Shown: positions 26,741 to 36,900 of the stretch, piece after piece | How the letters are laid out: every line of letters starts with the position of its first letter | Position numbering within the stretch: position 1 is the first letter of the stretch | Source: Motiliproteus coralliicola | GTDB lineage: Bacteria > Pseudomonadota > Gammaproteobacteria > Pseudomonadales > Balneatricaceae | Direction: 5' to 3' | NCBI RefSeq assembly: GCF_003345655.1 | Contig: NZ_QQOH01000001.1 | Coordinates: forward strand, 1,426,001 to 1,490,000 | DNA: 64,000 nt | Position numbers and translations under genes: made by a program | Notes under the pieces: generated by a model | The model's input: only the letters and a program-made list of their open reading frames with translations | Database searches by the model: none | Told to the model about the DNA's origin: nothing

Positions 26741-27205
26741 TCAGCCCAGGGTGCTATCCAGCTCTTTCACGTTCTCCATCACCACAAAGGTGCTGGTTTG
26801 CTGCACATGGGGCAACGATGACAACTGCTCCCCCAATACCTGTCGATAGGACGCCATGTCGCTGGTTCTCACCTTCAGCAGATAGTCGAATCCACCCGCC
26901 GTCATATGGCACTGCTCTACCGCAGGCAACTGACGCACGGCCAGATTGAACGCTTCCAACGCCTTTGAGCTGGTATCGCTGAGCGTGACCTGGACAAACG
27001 CTATATGGCTCTGTCCTAACTTGGTCTGATCAACCAGCGCCACATAGCCTAAAATATATCCCTGCTGTTCAAGGCGTTTCATCCGCACCTGACAGGGGGT
27101 CTTCGAAAGACCGACCCGGGAGGCCAATTCCGTTACCGTAATTCGACCATTCTTTTGCAACTCGGCCAGTATCGCAAGGTCGAGCTTGTCGAGAACCTCT
27201 GGCAT
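26741..27205 (-). CDS. Lrp/AsnC-family regulator, probable PutR-type activator of putA
   Basis: A 154-residue Lrp-type regulator: winged helix (about residues 5-65; LDLAILAELQKNGRITV, then VGLSKTPCQVRMKRLE) and effector domain (CHMTAGGFDYLLKVRT). It is divergent from a putA that lacks its own DNA-binding domain. In Rhodobacter and Agrobacterium this arrangement encodes PutR, which activates putA with proline. Here it is also upstream of the TRAP operon on the same strand. The role in proline control is strongly suggested by position but not shown by sequence alone. Confidence 0.88.
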   Translation of the reverse strand: MPEVLDKLDLAILAELQKNGRITVTELASRVGLSKTPCQVRMKRLEQQGYILGYVALVDQTKLGQSHIAFVQVTLSDTSSKALEAFNLAVRQLPAVEQCHMTAGGFDYLLKVRTSDMASYRQVLGEQLSSLPHVQQTSTFVVMENVKELDSTLG

Positions 27206-27375
27206 AGGACAGCTTCCTTTATAAGCACTTCTTTTCTTTTTTATTCAATAAGATAGCAACTACCGGCTCAAAAACCATTACTGCAACGCAAAAGTCTTAA
27301 TCACCACAATAAGACCAACTTTATCCCAAAATTCCTTTTTTATTGCAAATAAAAATCCTTCAGACCACAAACCAT

Positions 27376-27389
27376 CTAAAATTTAGGAA
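27376..27389. promoter_or_regulatory. CTAAAATTTAGGAA site upstream of putA
   Basis: An 11-bp palindrome CTAAA-A-TTTAG (27376-27386) runs into the half-site TTTAGGAA (27382-27389), the same 8-mer as in the TRAP operon palindrome. It lies 59 bases before the putA start codon and is a candidate binding site for the divergent Lrp-type regulator. Confidence 0.6.
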
Positions 27390-27447
27390 AAAAGCAAAAA
27401 GCCTCAACCCTATAATTTCCCCACAACAAAACATTGAGGATTTAAGC

Positions 27448-30400
27448 ATGTCATCGGCTATCGAGAACGCCCCACAAACCGACTCCCTACGCAGCCAGAT
27501 CCAGCAACACTACCTGGCCGATGAAGCCCATTGCATTAAGCAGTTGATCGCCAGAGCTGCCCTGTCGGAGCAGATCCGCCAGCAGATTTCTGACAACGCC
27601 GCTGAGCTGGTTCGTCAGGTCCGCAGCAACTCCAGCCCCACCATGATGGAGAAGTTTCTCGGTGAGTATGGGCTTAATACTGAGGAAGGCGTTGCCTTGA
27701 TGTGCCTGGCTGAGGCGCTGCTCCGAGTTCCTGATAGCTACACCATCGACGCGCTGATCGAAGACAAGATCTGCTCCGGCAACTGGAGCGAGCATCGCGG
27801 CCAGTCCAACTCGTCGCTGATCAACTCTTCCACCTGGGCGCTGCTGATTACCGGCAAGCTGATCGGTCCGGTCGACAGTCAGGGCCTGACCCAGACCCTG
27901 CGATCACTGCTCAAGCGCCTGGGTGAACCGGTGGTTCGAACTGCCGTGGCCCAAGCGATGAAAGAGCTGGGACGCCAGTTCGTGCTAGGCCGCACCATCA
28001 GCGAAGCAACCAGCCGTGCCCGTAAGTATGAAAAGCAGGGGTACAGCTACTCCTACGACATGCTGGGTGAAGCCGCGCGTACCGATGCTGACGCGCTGCG
28101 TTACCACCAAGCCTACAGCGATGCGATTGCCGAGCTGGCCAACAGCTGCCAATCCGACGATATCCGTACCAACCCGGGTATCTCGGTCAAGCTGTCGGCA
28201 TTGCACCCTCGCTACGAATACGGCCAGCGTGAACAAGTGTTGGAAGTACTGGTTGAGCGGACCAAACAACTGGCCCGTCAAGCCCGCGCCGCCAACATGG
28301 GCTTCAATATCGATGCCGAAGAGGCCGATCGCCTGGACCTGTCGCTGGATATCATCGAGGCGGTATTGAGCGATCCCGAGCTGGAAGGCTGGGATGGTTT
28401 CGGTGTGGTGGTGCAGGCCTTCGGGCAGCGCGCCCCGTTCGTGCTCGACTGGCTCTATGCCCTGGCTCAGCGCCTGGATCGCAAGATCATGATCCGTCTG
28501 GTTAAAGGTGCCTACTGGGATGCCGAGATCAAGCGCGCCCAGACCCTGGGGCTGAACGGCTTCCCGGTGTTCACCCGCAAGCATAACTCGGACCTGTCCT
28601 ATATCGCCTGCGCCAAGCAACTGCTGCAGATGACCGACCGGATCTATCCGCAGTTCGCCACCCACAACGCCCACTCGGTCTCGGCGATCCTGGCCCTGGC
28701 CGACGACAAGGCCTGTTTCGAGTTCCAGCGCCTGCACGGGATGGGTGAATCCCTGCACGACACCGTGCTGAAGCAGCAAGGCACCCGCTGCCGGATCTAC
28801 GCCCCGGTCGGCGCCCACAGTGACCTGCTGGCCTATCTGGTCCGTCGCCTGCTGGAGAACGGTGCCAACAGTTCGTTCGTGAATCAGATCGTCGATACCC
28901 GGATCAGCCCGGAGCAGATCGCCAGCGACCCGTTTGATACGGTTCTGGCGCTGGGCGACAACCTCAGTTCCCAGGCGATCGCCCGGCCGGCCGACATCTT
29001 CGGCAAGGGTCGGATCAACGCCCGCGGCTGGGATATAACCGACCCGGTGGCGATGGATGAGCTTGACCGTCAACGCAATGAGTTCCGTCAGCATCGCTGG
29101 AGTGCCGGACCGATCACCGCCGCTGGTGCCGACGGTGCGCAGACCGAGATTGTCCGCAATCCGGCCAACCCGGAAGATCACGTGGGTCAGGTGACCCAGT
29201 CATCCAGCACCGACATCGACAACGCCCTTCGCGATGCCGTCGAGGGTGCCGCCCAGTGGCAACAGGTGCCGGCCGAACAACGGGCGGCCTGCCTGAAGAA
29301 AGTGGCTGACCTGTACGAGCAACACGCGCCGGAGCTGTTTGCCCTGACCTGTCGTGAAGCCGGCAAGAGCATGCTCGATAGTGTGGCCGAAATCCGCGAA
29401 GCGGTGGATTTTGCCCGTTTCTACGCCGACGAAGGGGTACGCAACGCCCAGGGCCAAGCCCGTGGCGTAATCTGCTGTATCTCGCCGTGGAACTTCCCGC
29501 TAGCGATCTTCTCCGGCCAGATCCTGGCCGCACTGGCGGCCGGCAACAGCGTGGTCGCCAAACCAGCACCCCAGACCGTTCTGATCGCCGCTCGCGCCGT
29601 CGAACTGATGCACCAGGCCGGTATCCCTCGCGACGCGCTACAGCTATTGCCGGGTGACGGCGCCGAGGTGGGAGGTGCGATGACCTCAGACCCACGGGTC
29701 GATGGCGTTTGCTTCACCGGCTCCACTGCCACCGCCCAACTGATCAACCGCAGCATGGCCGACAAGCTGTCTCCATCGGCACCGCTGATCGCCGAAACCG
29801 GTGGCCTCAACGCGATGATCGTCGATTCCACCGCGCTGCCGGAGCAGGTGGTGCGCGACGTACTGGCATCGGCGTTCCAGAGCGCCGGCCAACGCTGCTC
29901 GGCACTGCGGATGCTCTATATCCAGGAAGATATCGCCGACTCGCTGCTGGAGATGCTGTTCGGCGCCATGGACGAGCTCAAGCTCGACAACCCCTGGCTG
30001 CTGTCCACCGATATCGGCCCGGTTATCGACCTGGCCTCCAAGGACAAGATCGACAACCACTGCGCCGCGTTTGCCGCCCAAGGCCGCCTGATCAAGCAGC
30101 TGCCGATTCCAGCTCAGGGTACCTTTGTCGCCCCCGCCGTGATCCGTCTCGACAGCATCGATCAGCTGGAGCAGGAGATCTTCGGCCCGATCCTGCATGT
30201 GGCCACCTATAAGGCCAACGAGCTGGATCAGGTGATCGACAAGATCAACGCCCGCGGCTACGGCCTGACCTTCGGCCTGCACACCCGGGTCGACAACCGG
30301 GTCGATCACATCATCAGCCGAATCAAGGTCGGCAACCTGTACGTCAACCGCAACCAGATCGGCGCTGTGGTCGGCAGCCAGCCGTTCGGTGGTGAAGGCC

Positions 30401-31086
30401 TGTCCGGTACCGGTCCCAAGGCCGGTGGCCCCCACTATGTGGCCCGCTTCCGCCTCGAGCAGCGTGATCCGATCAACGTGAGTGGCGAAGCCAAAGCGAT
30501 CGACGCCAGCGCACTGGAGCAAGCCCTGGCCCAGATCGGCCAGCGTCAGGTTGAGTGGAGCCAACAGGCCGACAAGCAAGCCAAGCTCAAGGCGCTGTTC
30601 GGAGAGCGGGTCGACGAGTTGAATACCGATGCCTTCGATGCCGAGTTGATGCCCGGACCGACCGGCGAACTGAACCGCCTGTCCAGTAGCGCCCGCGGCA
30701 CCCTGCTGTGCCTCGGACCGGATAGCGATTCTGCCCGCGACCAGGCGATCCTGGCCCTGGCCCAAGGCAATGCTGCGGTGGTGGTCACGCCGAATACCGA
30801 GGCACTGACCGGCCAAGCTGCCGAGCTGGGTCTACCGCTGGTGGCGATCGACGGTCAGCTCCAAGCCGAGGCGCTGGGCTCGATCCAGGGGATCGCTGCG
30901 ATCTGCAGCTACGCCGAGGATCAGCAACTCAAAGGCTATCGTCAGGTACTGGCCCAGCGTGACGGTGAACTGCTGGCACTGATCACCGAACGCAACGCCC
31001 CGGAGCGTCTGGTACTGGAACGCCACCTGTGCATCGACACCACCGCCGCCGGTGGTAATGCCAGCCTGATCGCCGCGTCCGAGTAA
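27448..31086 (+). CDS. putA: Bifunctional proline dehydrogenase/glutamate-gamma-semialdehyde dehydrogenase
   Basis: Oxidises proline to P5C with FAD and then to glutamate with NAD+, channelling the intermediate. The 1212-residue protein has a helical arm (about 1-130), a PRODH barrel (about 150-480, with RLVKGAYWDAEIKRAQ and catalytic Y463/R466/R467 in YLVRRLLENGANS), and an ALDH domain (about 530-1000, Glu783 in IAETGG, catalytic Cys817 in GQRCS). A C-terminal domain of about 200 residues follows. It lacks the ribbon-helix-helix domain of E. coli PutA, so it is a catalytic-only, type-B-like PutA. Start at 27448 is fixed by TTGAGGA at 27434-27440; the open frame continues to 27343 without support. 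Confidence 0.96.
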   Translation: MSSAIENAPQTDSLRSQIQQHYLADEAHCIKQLIARAALSEQIRQQISDNAAELVRQVRSNSSPTMMEKFLGEYGLNTEEGVALMCLAEALLRVPDSYTIDALIEDKICSGNWSEHRGQSNSSLINSSTWALLITGKLIGPVDSQGLTQTLRSLLKRLGEPVVRTAVAQAMKELGRQFVLGRTISEATSRARKYEKQGYSYSYDMLGEAARTDADALRYHQAYSDAIAELANSCQSDDIRTNPGISVKLSALHPRYEYGQREQVLEVLVERTKQLARQARAANMGFNIDAEEADRLDLSLDIIEAVLSDPELEGWDGFGVVVQAFGQRAPFVLDWLYALAQRLDRKIMIRLVKGAYWDAEIKRAQTLGLNGFPVFTRKHNSDLSYIACAKQLLQMTDRIYPQFATHNAHSVSAILALADDKACFEFQRLHGMGESLHDTVLKQQGTRCRIYAPVGAHSDLLAYLVRRLLENGANSSFVNQIVDTRISPEQIASDPFDTVLALGDNLSSQAIARPADIFGKGRINARGWDITDPVAMDELDRQRNEFRQHRWSAGPITAAGADGAQTEIVRNPANPEDHVGQVTQSSSTDIDNALRDAVEGAAQWQQVPAEQRAACLKKVADLYEQHAPELFALTCREAGKSMLDSVAEIREAVDFARFYADEGVRNAQGQARGVICCISPWNFPLAIFSGQILAALAAGNSVVAKPAPQTVLIAARAVELMHQAGIPRDALQLLPGDGAEVGGAMTSDPRVDGVCFTGSTATAQLINRSMADKLSPSAPLIAETGGLNAMIVDSTALPEQVVRDVLASAFQSAGQRCSALRMLYIQEDIADSLLEMLFGAMDELKLDNPWLLSTDIGPVIDLASKDKIDNHCAAFAAQGRLIKQLPIPAQGTFVAPAVIRLDSIDQLEQEIFGPILHVATYKANELDQVIDKINARGYGLTFGLHTRVDNRVDHIISRIKVGNLYVNRNQIGAVVGSQPFGGEGLSGTGPKAGGPHYVARFRLEQRDPINVSGEAKAIDASALEQALAQIGQRQVEWSQQADKQAKLKALFGERVDELNTDAFDAELMPGPTGELNRLSSSARGTLLCLGPDSDSARDQAILALAQGNAAVVVTPNTEALTGQAAELGLPLVAIDGQLQAEALGSIQGIAAICSYAEDQQLKGYRQVLAQRDGELLALITERNAPERLVLERHLCIDTTAAGGNASLIAASE

Positions 31087-31096
31087 GCCCGGTCAC

Positions 31097-31124
31097 CCAG
31101 ACCGACCCTTAGCGGTCGGTCTGG
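31097..31124 (+). terminator. Hairpin after putA
   Basis: Perfect 11-bp inverted repeat CCAGACCGACC/GGTCGGTCTGG with a six-base loop, 10 bases after the putA stop. No T-tract follows. It lies between two convergent genes. Confidence 0.6.
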
Positions 31125-31159
31125 AACACGGATGGCGCCGCCACCTTGTTAGCCAGCTC

Positions 31160-31939
31160 TCAGCTCGTTTCCGACAGGGCGTGGTTATCGTTGCGGCGCC
31201 GTTTGATTTCGGACCAGGGGAAGAAATAGACACTGTAAACCACCGCGTAAACGATAAAGGACTCCAGCGCCAGGAAGTGACAGAAGGCGAAGAAAAAGAT
31301 CAGCAGGTGCATTCGCACCACATTCATATAGGGACGTGACATCGCGTCACCCATCTGCGACTTACGCTTTTCAGCCGGTTTCTGAACCGTCTCGGGAAGC
31401 TCTCGATCCGCAACGTCTTGCTCCGGACGTACCGCGTCGATGATCGGCTTCAGCAGGTGCCGGCGCTCGGCCAAAACGGCCGGCAGCAGGAAAATCCCGT
31501 ACGGCACCATCAGATGCTCGAAGGTTAACGTCCACAACAGCAATGGATTCATAAAGGCGTCGCCAAAGCCATCGTCCGGCATCCCCTCAATCGGAAAGAA
31601 GCTGTTCAAAAAGACCGAGTGGCCGGCGTGGAAAGCACCGAAATGGAACGAGAAAAAGGCCAGAAAGAACAGACCACCGCCACCGATGGCCAATAGCAGC
31701 GGCAACAAGACCCCACGATTGACGCCGGGCTGACTCGCCCCGCGGATGACGGCAACTGCACCAGCTAGAATGGCCGACAACAACGTCAGATACCCCAGCA
31801 CCAGACTGCACAGCCACAGACTCCAGACCAGATCACGGGTCTGCCATTGCATCGCGTAGGCGATCCCCAACCCGACCAGAAAAGCGACCAGATCGAGACG
31901 GGTTCGCTGTACAAGGGTACCCGCTGGGGCTGCTCTCAT
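31160..31939 (-). CDS. Membrane protein resembling DUF6498 family
   Basis: A 259-residue integral membrane protein with about six hydrophobic segments and a charged cytoplasmic loop (about residues 170-205). The segment FFSFHFGAFHAGHSVFLNSFFP near residue 117, with three His, recalls the conserved HYGxFxxxHGxF pattern I associate with DUF6498; the histidines could bind metal or heme. The function is unknown. It is convergent with putA and is followed, in the leftward direction, by the putA hairpin. Confidence 0.65.
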   Translation of the reverse strand: MRAAPAGTLVQRTRLDLVAFLVGLGIAYAMQWQTRDLVWSLWLCSLVLGYLTLLSAILAGAVAVIRGASQPGVNRGVLLPLLLAIGGGGLFFLAFFSFHFGAFHAGHSVFLNSFFPIEGMPDDGFGDAFMNPLLLWTLTFEHLMVPYGIFLLPAVLAERRHLLKPIIDAVRPEQDVADRELPETVQKPAEKRKSQMGDAMSRPYMNVVRMHLLIFFFAFCHFLALESFIVYAVVYSVYFFPWSEIKRRRNDNHALSETS

Positions 31940-32070
31940 TCGACTCGCTCCTTCTACACTGATTCGTTCAGAATACGCTATAGCAGTCCATGGGATGACT
32001 CAAGACACTCCCAGCCCAAGAGTTTAATGGTGGATCCGATTCGCCTGCTGGTGCGCCCCGAACCCATGGA

Positions 32071-32712
32071 TTAATGTTCAGACTCCTTCAGCACTGCATC
32101 TAGATATAGGTCCAATAACCGATCCCCATGCTGCTCAAGATCCAATCGAAAAGCACGGTCCTGGCTCGGTGACAGGTGGCTATGGAGTAACCCGTGGGTA
32201 TAACTCATCAGCCCCTGGGCCAGCAGCGCCGGCGGTAATGCCACCTTCAAACCATCCCGCTCGGCTAGGAGTTCGAAAGCCTGCGCCATGGCACTCCAGA
32301 TCTCCTCTTTCTTGCCCGCAAGATAGCGATGCAGTTCGGTCTGCTGCTCGGTGAATTCGATGTTGTGCATCACGATCTTCATCATCTGCCCCAACTCCGG
32401 CTCACTGGCCAGGGATTGGAGGATCTGCTTCAACGCCTGTCGGAATGCCCGCGCCGGGTGCTCGGTGTCCAGCTTCAGCAGCAGCTGAGCAAAGCCGTGG
32501 TGCAGGGTTTCGGCATTGCGCTCCCACAGCGCCTGAACCACCGCATCCTTGTTTTTGAAGTGCCAGTAGATCGCCCCCCGGGTCATCTTTGCTTCCGCGG
32601 CGATCTGGTTCAGGGTCGTGGTCGCCACCCCCTGGCGGATAAACAAACGTCCAGCCGCATCCAGCAACGCGTGGTAGGTCTGTTCGGCTTCCTGTTTGGT
32701 TTTACGGGCCAT
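32071..32712 (-). CDS. TetR-family repressor, AcrR-like
   Basis: A 213-residue TetR-family regulator of the AcrR/TtgR type: KQEAEQTYHALLDAAGRLF, then MTRGAIYWHFKNKDAVVQAL as recognition helix, followed by a ligand-binding domain. It is divergent from an RND efflux pair, and a perfect 18-bp palindrome lies between. By analogy with AcrR, TtgR and MexR-type circuits it should repress the pump and be released by a hydrophobic toxic compound. ATG at 32712 is preferred over upstream in-frame starts, which would run through the palindrome. Ligand unknown. Confidence 0.88.
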   Translation of the reverse strand: MARKTKQEAEQTYHALLDAAGRLFIRQGVATTTLNQIAAEAKMTRGAIYWHFKNKDAVVQALWERNAETLHHGFAQLLLKLDTEHPARAFRQALKQILQSLASEPELGQMMKIVMHNIEFTEQQTELHRYLAGKKEEIWSAMAQAFELLAERDGLKVALPPALLAQGLMSYTHGLLHSHLSPSQDRAFRLDLEQHGDRLLDLYLDAVLKESEH

Positions 32713-32765
32713 GATAACGGGATCGTGATTAATAATTTCGGCGCCAAGTATAACGCACCCTATAA

Positions 32766-32783
32766 ACATACATTCATGTATGT
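32766..32783. promoter_or_regulatory. Perfect palindromic operator in the RND pump promoter
   Basis: Arms ACATACAT and ATGTATGT around a TC centre. It resembles the ACATACATnnATGTATGT operators of the AcrR/TtgR class. It lies 54 bp upstream of the repressor start and 31 bp upstream of the adaptor ORF. Confidence 0.85.
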
Positions 32784-32825
32784 ATAATTTCGATCTTTAT
32801 CCATGCCTACCCAATGGACCCCATC

Positions 32826-33932
32826 ATGTCGCGTCTGTCAGCCTTCAACACCGCCGCCCTACTGTCTTCACTGCTCGGCCTGGCCGGTTGCCAGCCCGAG
32901 CAATCCCAATCCACTCAATCTCAAGCGGAGATCGCCCGTCCCGCCAAGATCGTTATGGTCGATCAGAACCTGAGCAGCCTGGTACGAACCTACCCCGGTA
33001 CACTGGAGGCCTCCGAGCATGTCGACCTCTCGTTCCGGGTTGGCGGTCAATTGATCAAACTACCGGTGCAGCCAGGGCAGCGGGTTAAGAAAGGCGAGCT
33101 GCTGGCTCAGTTGGACGAAGCGGATTACCGCAACAGCTTCACCGAGCGTCAGGCCCGCTTTGAGTTGGCCCAGATCCAGTTCGATCAGATCGCCAAACTG
33201 CGTAACAAAAACCTGGCCAGCAAACTGCAGCACGACCAGGCTTCGGCCGAGCTGAAGTCGGCCCGTGCGGCCCTGAGTCAGGCAAGCGATAACCTCGACT
33301 ACACCCGCCTGATTGCCCCCTTTGACGGCGTTGTGGCCAAGCTTGAGGTTGAAAACTTCCAATCGATCCAGGCTAAGTCACCGGTTCTTGAACTGCAGGA
33401 CGACAGCCGTATCGATATCCATTTCAGCGTGCCCGAATCACTGATCACCAACCTGAAGCGGATCGAAAACCCGCAGCTGGCGATGAAGAGCCTCTGCGGC
33501 CAGGCGCGTTTCTACAGTCAGCCCGGCAAAGCGTTCAAGGCCTGCTACAAAGAGCATGATGCGACCCCCGACCCGCTGACCCGCAGTTTCGGCTCGGTGT
33601 TTACTCTGGTCGAGCAGACCGACTTTCCGGCCCTGCCCGGCATGAGCGCATCGATCAGTGTCGACCTGTCGGCCTTCGTTGCCGAGCAACCCGACAACAG
33701 CCTGTTGGTTCCGCTTGAAGCGGTGTTTGAGAACCAGGGTAAGCGTTGGATCTGGCATGTCGATCAACAGTCCCGTGCCCGCATGGTCGAGGTTCGGGTC
33801 GGACGCCTGATCGACGACCAACTGGAGGTTCTCTCCGGGCTCGACAGCGACAGCCGGATTATCGCCGCCGGGGTCAGCTATGTCCGCGACGGCATGCTGG
33901 TCAAACCGATGGTCAAAGAGCGGGGGCTGTAA
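32826..33932 (+). CDS. RND efflux periplasmic adaptor (membrane fusion lipoprotein)
   Basis: Links an inner-membrane RND pump to an outer-membrane channel. The 368-residue protein has a lipoprotein signal with lipobox LAGC (Cys near residue 22 from this start). Next come a barrel-sandwich domain with VDLSFRVGGQLIKLPVQPGQRVKKGELLAQLD, a coiled-coil hairpin (about residues 95-170), LIAPFDGVVAKLEVENF and the beta-barrel. The alternative ATG at 32814 is equally close to the promoter; neither has a clear Shine-Dalgarno. It is three bases from the pump gene. No outer-membrane channel gene follows within the window. Confidence 0.9.
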   Translation: MSRLSAFNTAALLSSLLGLAGCQPEQSQSTQSQAEIARPAKIVMVDQNLSSLVRTYPGTLEASEHVDLSFRVGGQLIKLPVQPGQRVKKGELLAQLDEADYRNSFTERQARFELAQIQFDQIAKLRNKNLASKLQHDQASAELKSARAALSQASDNLDYTRLIAPFDGVVAKLEVENFQSIQAKSPVLELQDDSRIDIHFSVPESLITNLKRIENPQLAMKSLCGQARFYSQPGKAFKACYKEHDATPDPLTRSFGSVFTLVEQTDFPALPGMSASISVDLSAFVAEQPDNSLLVPLEAVFENQGKRWIWHVDQQSRARMVEVRVGRLIDDQLEVLSGLDSDSRIIAAGVSYVRDGMLVKPMVKERGL

Positions 33933-33935
33933 GCG

Positions 33936-36900
33936 ATGGATTTAACCGAATACAGCATCCGCAACCGCACCATCAGCTGGATGGTGGTGCTGCTGTTGAT
34001 CGGTGGAGGCTTTCTGGCCTTCAACGACCTGGGCCGGCTGGAGGACCCCAACTTCACCATCAAGCAGGCGATTATCCTGCTCGACTATCCGGGTGCCTCG
34101 GCGCTGGAAGTCGAAGAGGAGGTCACCCTGCCGGTGGAAAACGCGCTGCAGCAGCTCTCCTATCTCGACAACATCACCTCGACCTCCAGCAACGGCCTGG
34201 CGCAGATCATGGTCGAGATGAAGAGCATCTATCGCAAGGATGATCTGGCCCAAATCTGGGATGAGATGCGGCGCAAGATCCATGATATGCAGGGCCGCCT
34301 GCCTCCCGGAGTTTCAGAGCCGCGGATTATCGATGATTTCGGCGATGTTTACGGCATGTTCCTGACTATTACCGGCCAAGACTACAGCTACGAGGAGCTG
34401 GCCGATTACACCGACTACCTGCGCCGCGAGCTGGTGCTGGTGCCAGGTGTGGGCAAGGTGAATGTCGGAGGACGCCGCCAGGAGCAGGTCTTTATCGAGG
34501 CCGACCGGGCTAAATTGACCGCCACCGGCTTTGCCATGAGCGATATACAGAATCTGCTCAGAACCCAGAATCTGGTGGGCGATGCCGGTAAGATCCGGGT
34601 CGGCAGCGAGTATCTGCGTATCAGCAGCAAGACCGAAGATGGCGATGGTCTATCCGGGCTGGCCAACATGCTGATCGGCAATGTCGATGGCCAACTGATC
34701 TACCTGCAGGATGTTGCCACCATCAGCAAAAGCTACGCAGACCCTCCCGCCCACCTGTACCGGTTCAACGGCCAGTCGGCCCTGACCCTGGGGATCTCCT
34801 TCGCCAGCGGGGTCAACGTGGTCAAAGTGGGTGAGGCGATCGACACCCGCTTGGCCGAATTGGAAGGCCAGCGTCCGGTCGGCATGTTGCTGGGAACCGT
34901 CTACGACCAGCCGGGCCAGGTGGCCGAATCGGTGGATAACTTCCTGATCAGCCTAGGCCAGGCGGTGTTGATCGTGATCCTGGTGCTGTTGTTCACCATG
35001 GGATTGAAACCGGGCATCCTGATGAGCTCGGTATTGATGCTGACGATTCTCGGCACCTTCATCGTCATGGATATCTACGCCATCGAACTGCACCGGATCT
35101 CCCTCGGCGCCCTGATCATCGCACTGGGTATGCTGGTGGATAACGCCATCGTGGTGACCGAAGGGATCATGATCGGACTGCAGCGCGGGCAAACCCGATT
35201 GCAGGCGGCCAAGTCGGTGGTCGGGCATACCAAATGGCCGCTGATGGGCGCCACCATCATCTCCATCACCGCCTTCGCCCCCATCGGCCTGTCCCCCGAT
35301 GCCAGCGGTGAATTCACCGGCAGCCTGTTCTGGGTGCTGTTGATCTCGTTGCTGCTGAGCTGGATCTTCGCCATCACCCTGACCCCGTTTTTCTGCTATC
35401 TGATGTTCAAGGAGCAAAGAACTACCACTGATGGTGAAACGGGCGATCCCTATCGGGGCTTTGCCTACCAGGGCTACCGCGTCCTGCTGCAGCTATGCCT
35501 GCGGTTTCGCTGGTTAACCATGACCGCGATGCTGGCGGCCCTGATTGCCGCGCTGGCCGGTTTCACCCAGGTCAAACAGGCGTTCTTCCCGGCCAGTTCG
35601 CTGCCGATGTTTATGGTCGAGTACTGGTTGCCGGAAGGTAGCGATATCCGCGCCGTCAATGCCGATATCCAGACGCTGGAGCAGGACCTGCAGCAGTTCG
35701 AACAGATCCAACAGATCACCGCCACCATCGGCCGAGGCGCCGAGCGTTTTATGCTGACCTACAGCCAGGAGTTCAGCTACCCCAGCTATGCGCAGTTGAT
35801 TATCCGGGTGGAAAACTTCGATCAGGTCCAACCGACCATCGATGAACTGCGCCAGCTGTTGAACCAACGCTATCCGCAGGCCTTCACCAAGTTCCAGCGT
35901 TTCACCATCGGCCCGAGCACCAAAGCCAAGATCGAAGCTCGCCTGATCGGTCCCGATCCCCAGGTGCTGCGACGTTACAGCGAGCAGGTGATCGCGGTGT
36001 TCGAAGCCGACCCGGATACCATCAACGTTCGCCAGGATTGGCGTGAGCGTACCAAGGTGCTGCAACCGGTCTACAACGAAGCCGAGGGACGCCGCCTGGG
36101 AATCAGCAAGTCCGACCTGGATACCGCCGTCGCGACCCATGTCGAAGGCGAAACCGTCGGACTCTACCGCCACGGCACCAAGCTGCTTCCGATCGTGATC
36201 CGGCCACCGGCAACCGAACGTGCCTCGATCGGCTCGCTGGAGGATATCCAGGTCTACAGCCCAGCCAAAGGTGCCTACGTCAATATCGGCCAGGTGATGG
36301 AGCGGGTCGATCTGGCCTGGGAGGACCCACTGATCAAGCGTCGCGATCGAAAGCGCACCCTGTCGGTCCAGGCCGATCCGATCGACGGCATGACGGCCAC
36401 CACACTGCACAACAAGATCCGTGGCAAGATCGAAGCGATCGAATTACCGCCCGGTTACGAGTTGCAGTGGGGCGGCGAGTACGAAACCCAACGCGACGCC
36501 AACAAGGCCGTGTTCGCCTTTGTGCCGCTGGGGGTGCTGGTGATGATCGTCCTGACCGTGGTGCTGTTCGGCTCCGCCAAACAGGCGCTGGTGGTCTGGA
36601 TCACCGTGCCGCTATCGGTGATCGGCGTCACCATCGGCTTGCTGGTGATGGATTCGCCGTTCAGCTTTATGGCGCTGCTGGCGGTACTGAGTCTGGTGGG
36701 GATGCAACTCAAAAACGGTATCGTTCTTGTCGAAGAGATCAAGCGGCTGCGTGAGGACGAAGGTCAACCCTGGCTCGAATCCATCACCCAGGCGGCGATC
36801 AGCCGACTACGTCCGGTGACCATGGCGGCTATCACCACCGTGCTGGGGATGCTGCCGCTGCTTAGCGACGTGTTCTTCCAGCCGATGGCGGTCACCATCA

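Noticed and set aside
27985-29181. 398-codon open frame on the strand opposite putA
   Set aside because: It is a mirror of GC-rich coding sequence of putA, with low-complexity Gly/Val/Arg/Gln composition, no ribosome site and no recognisable family.
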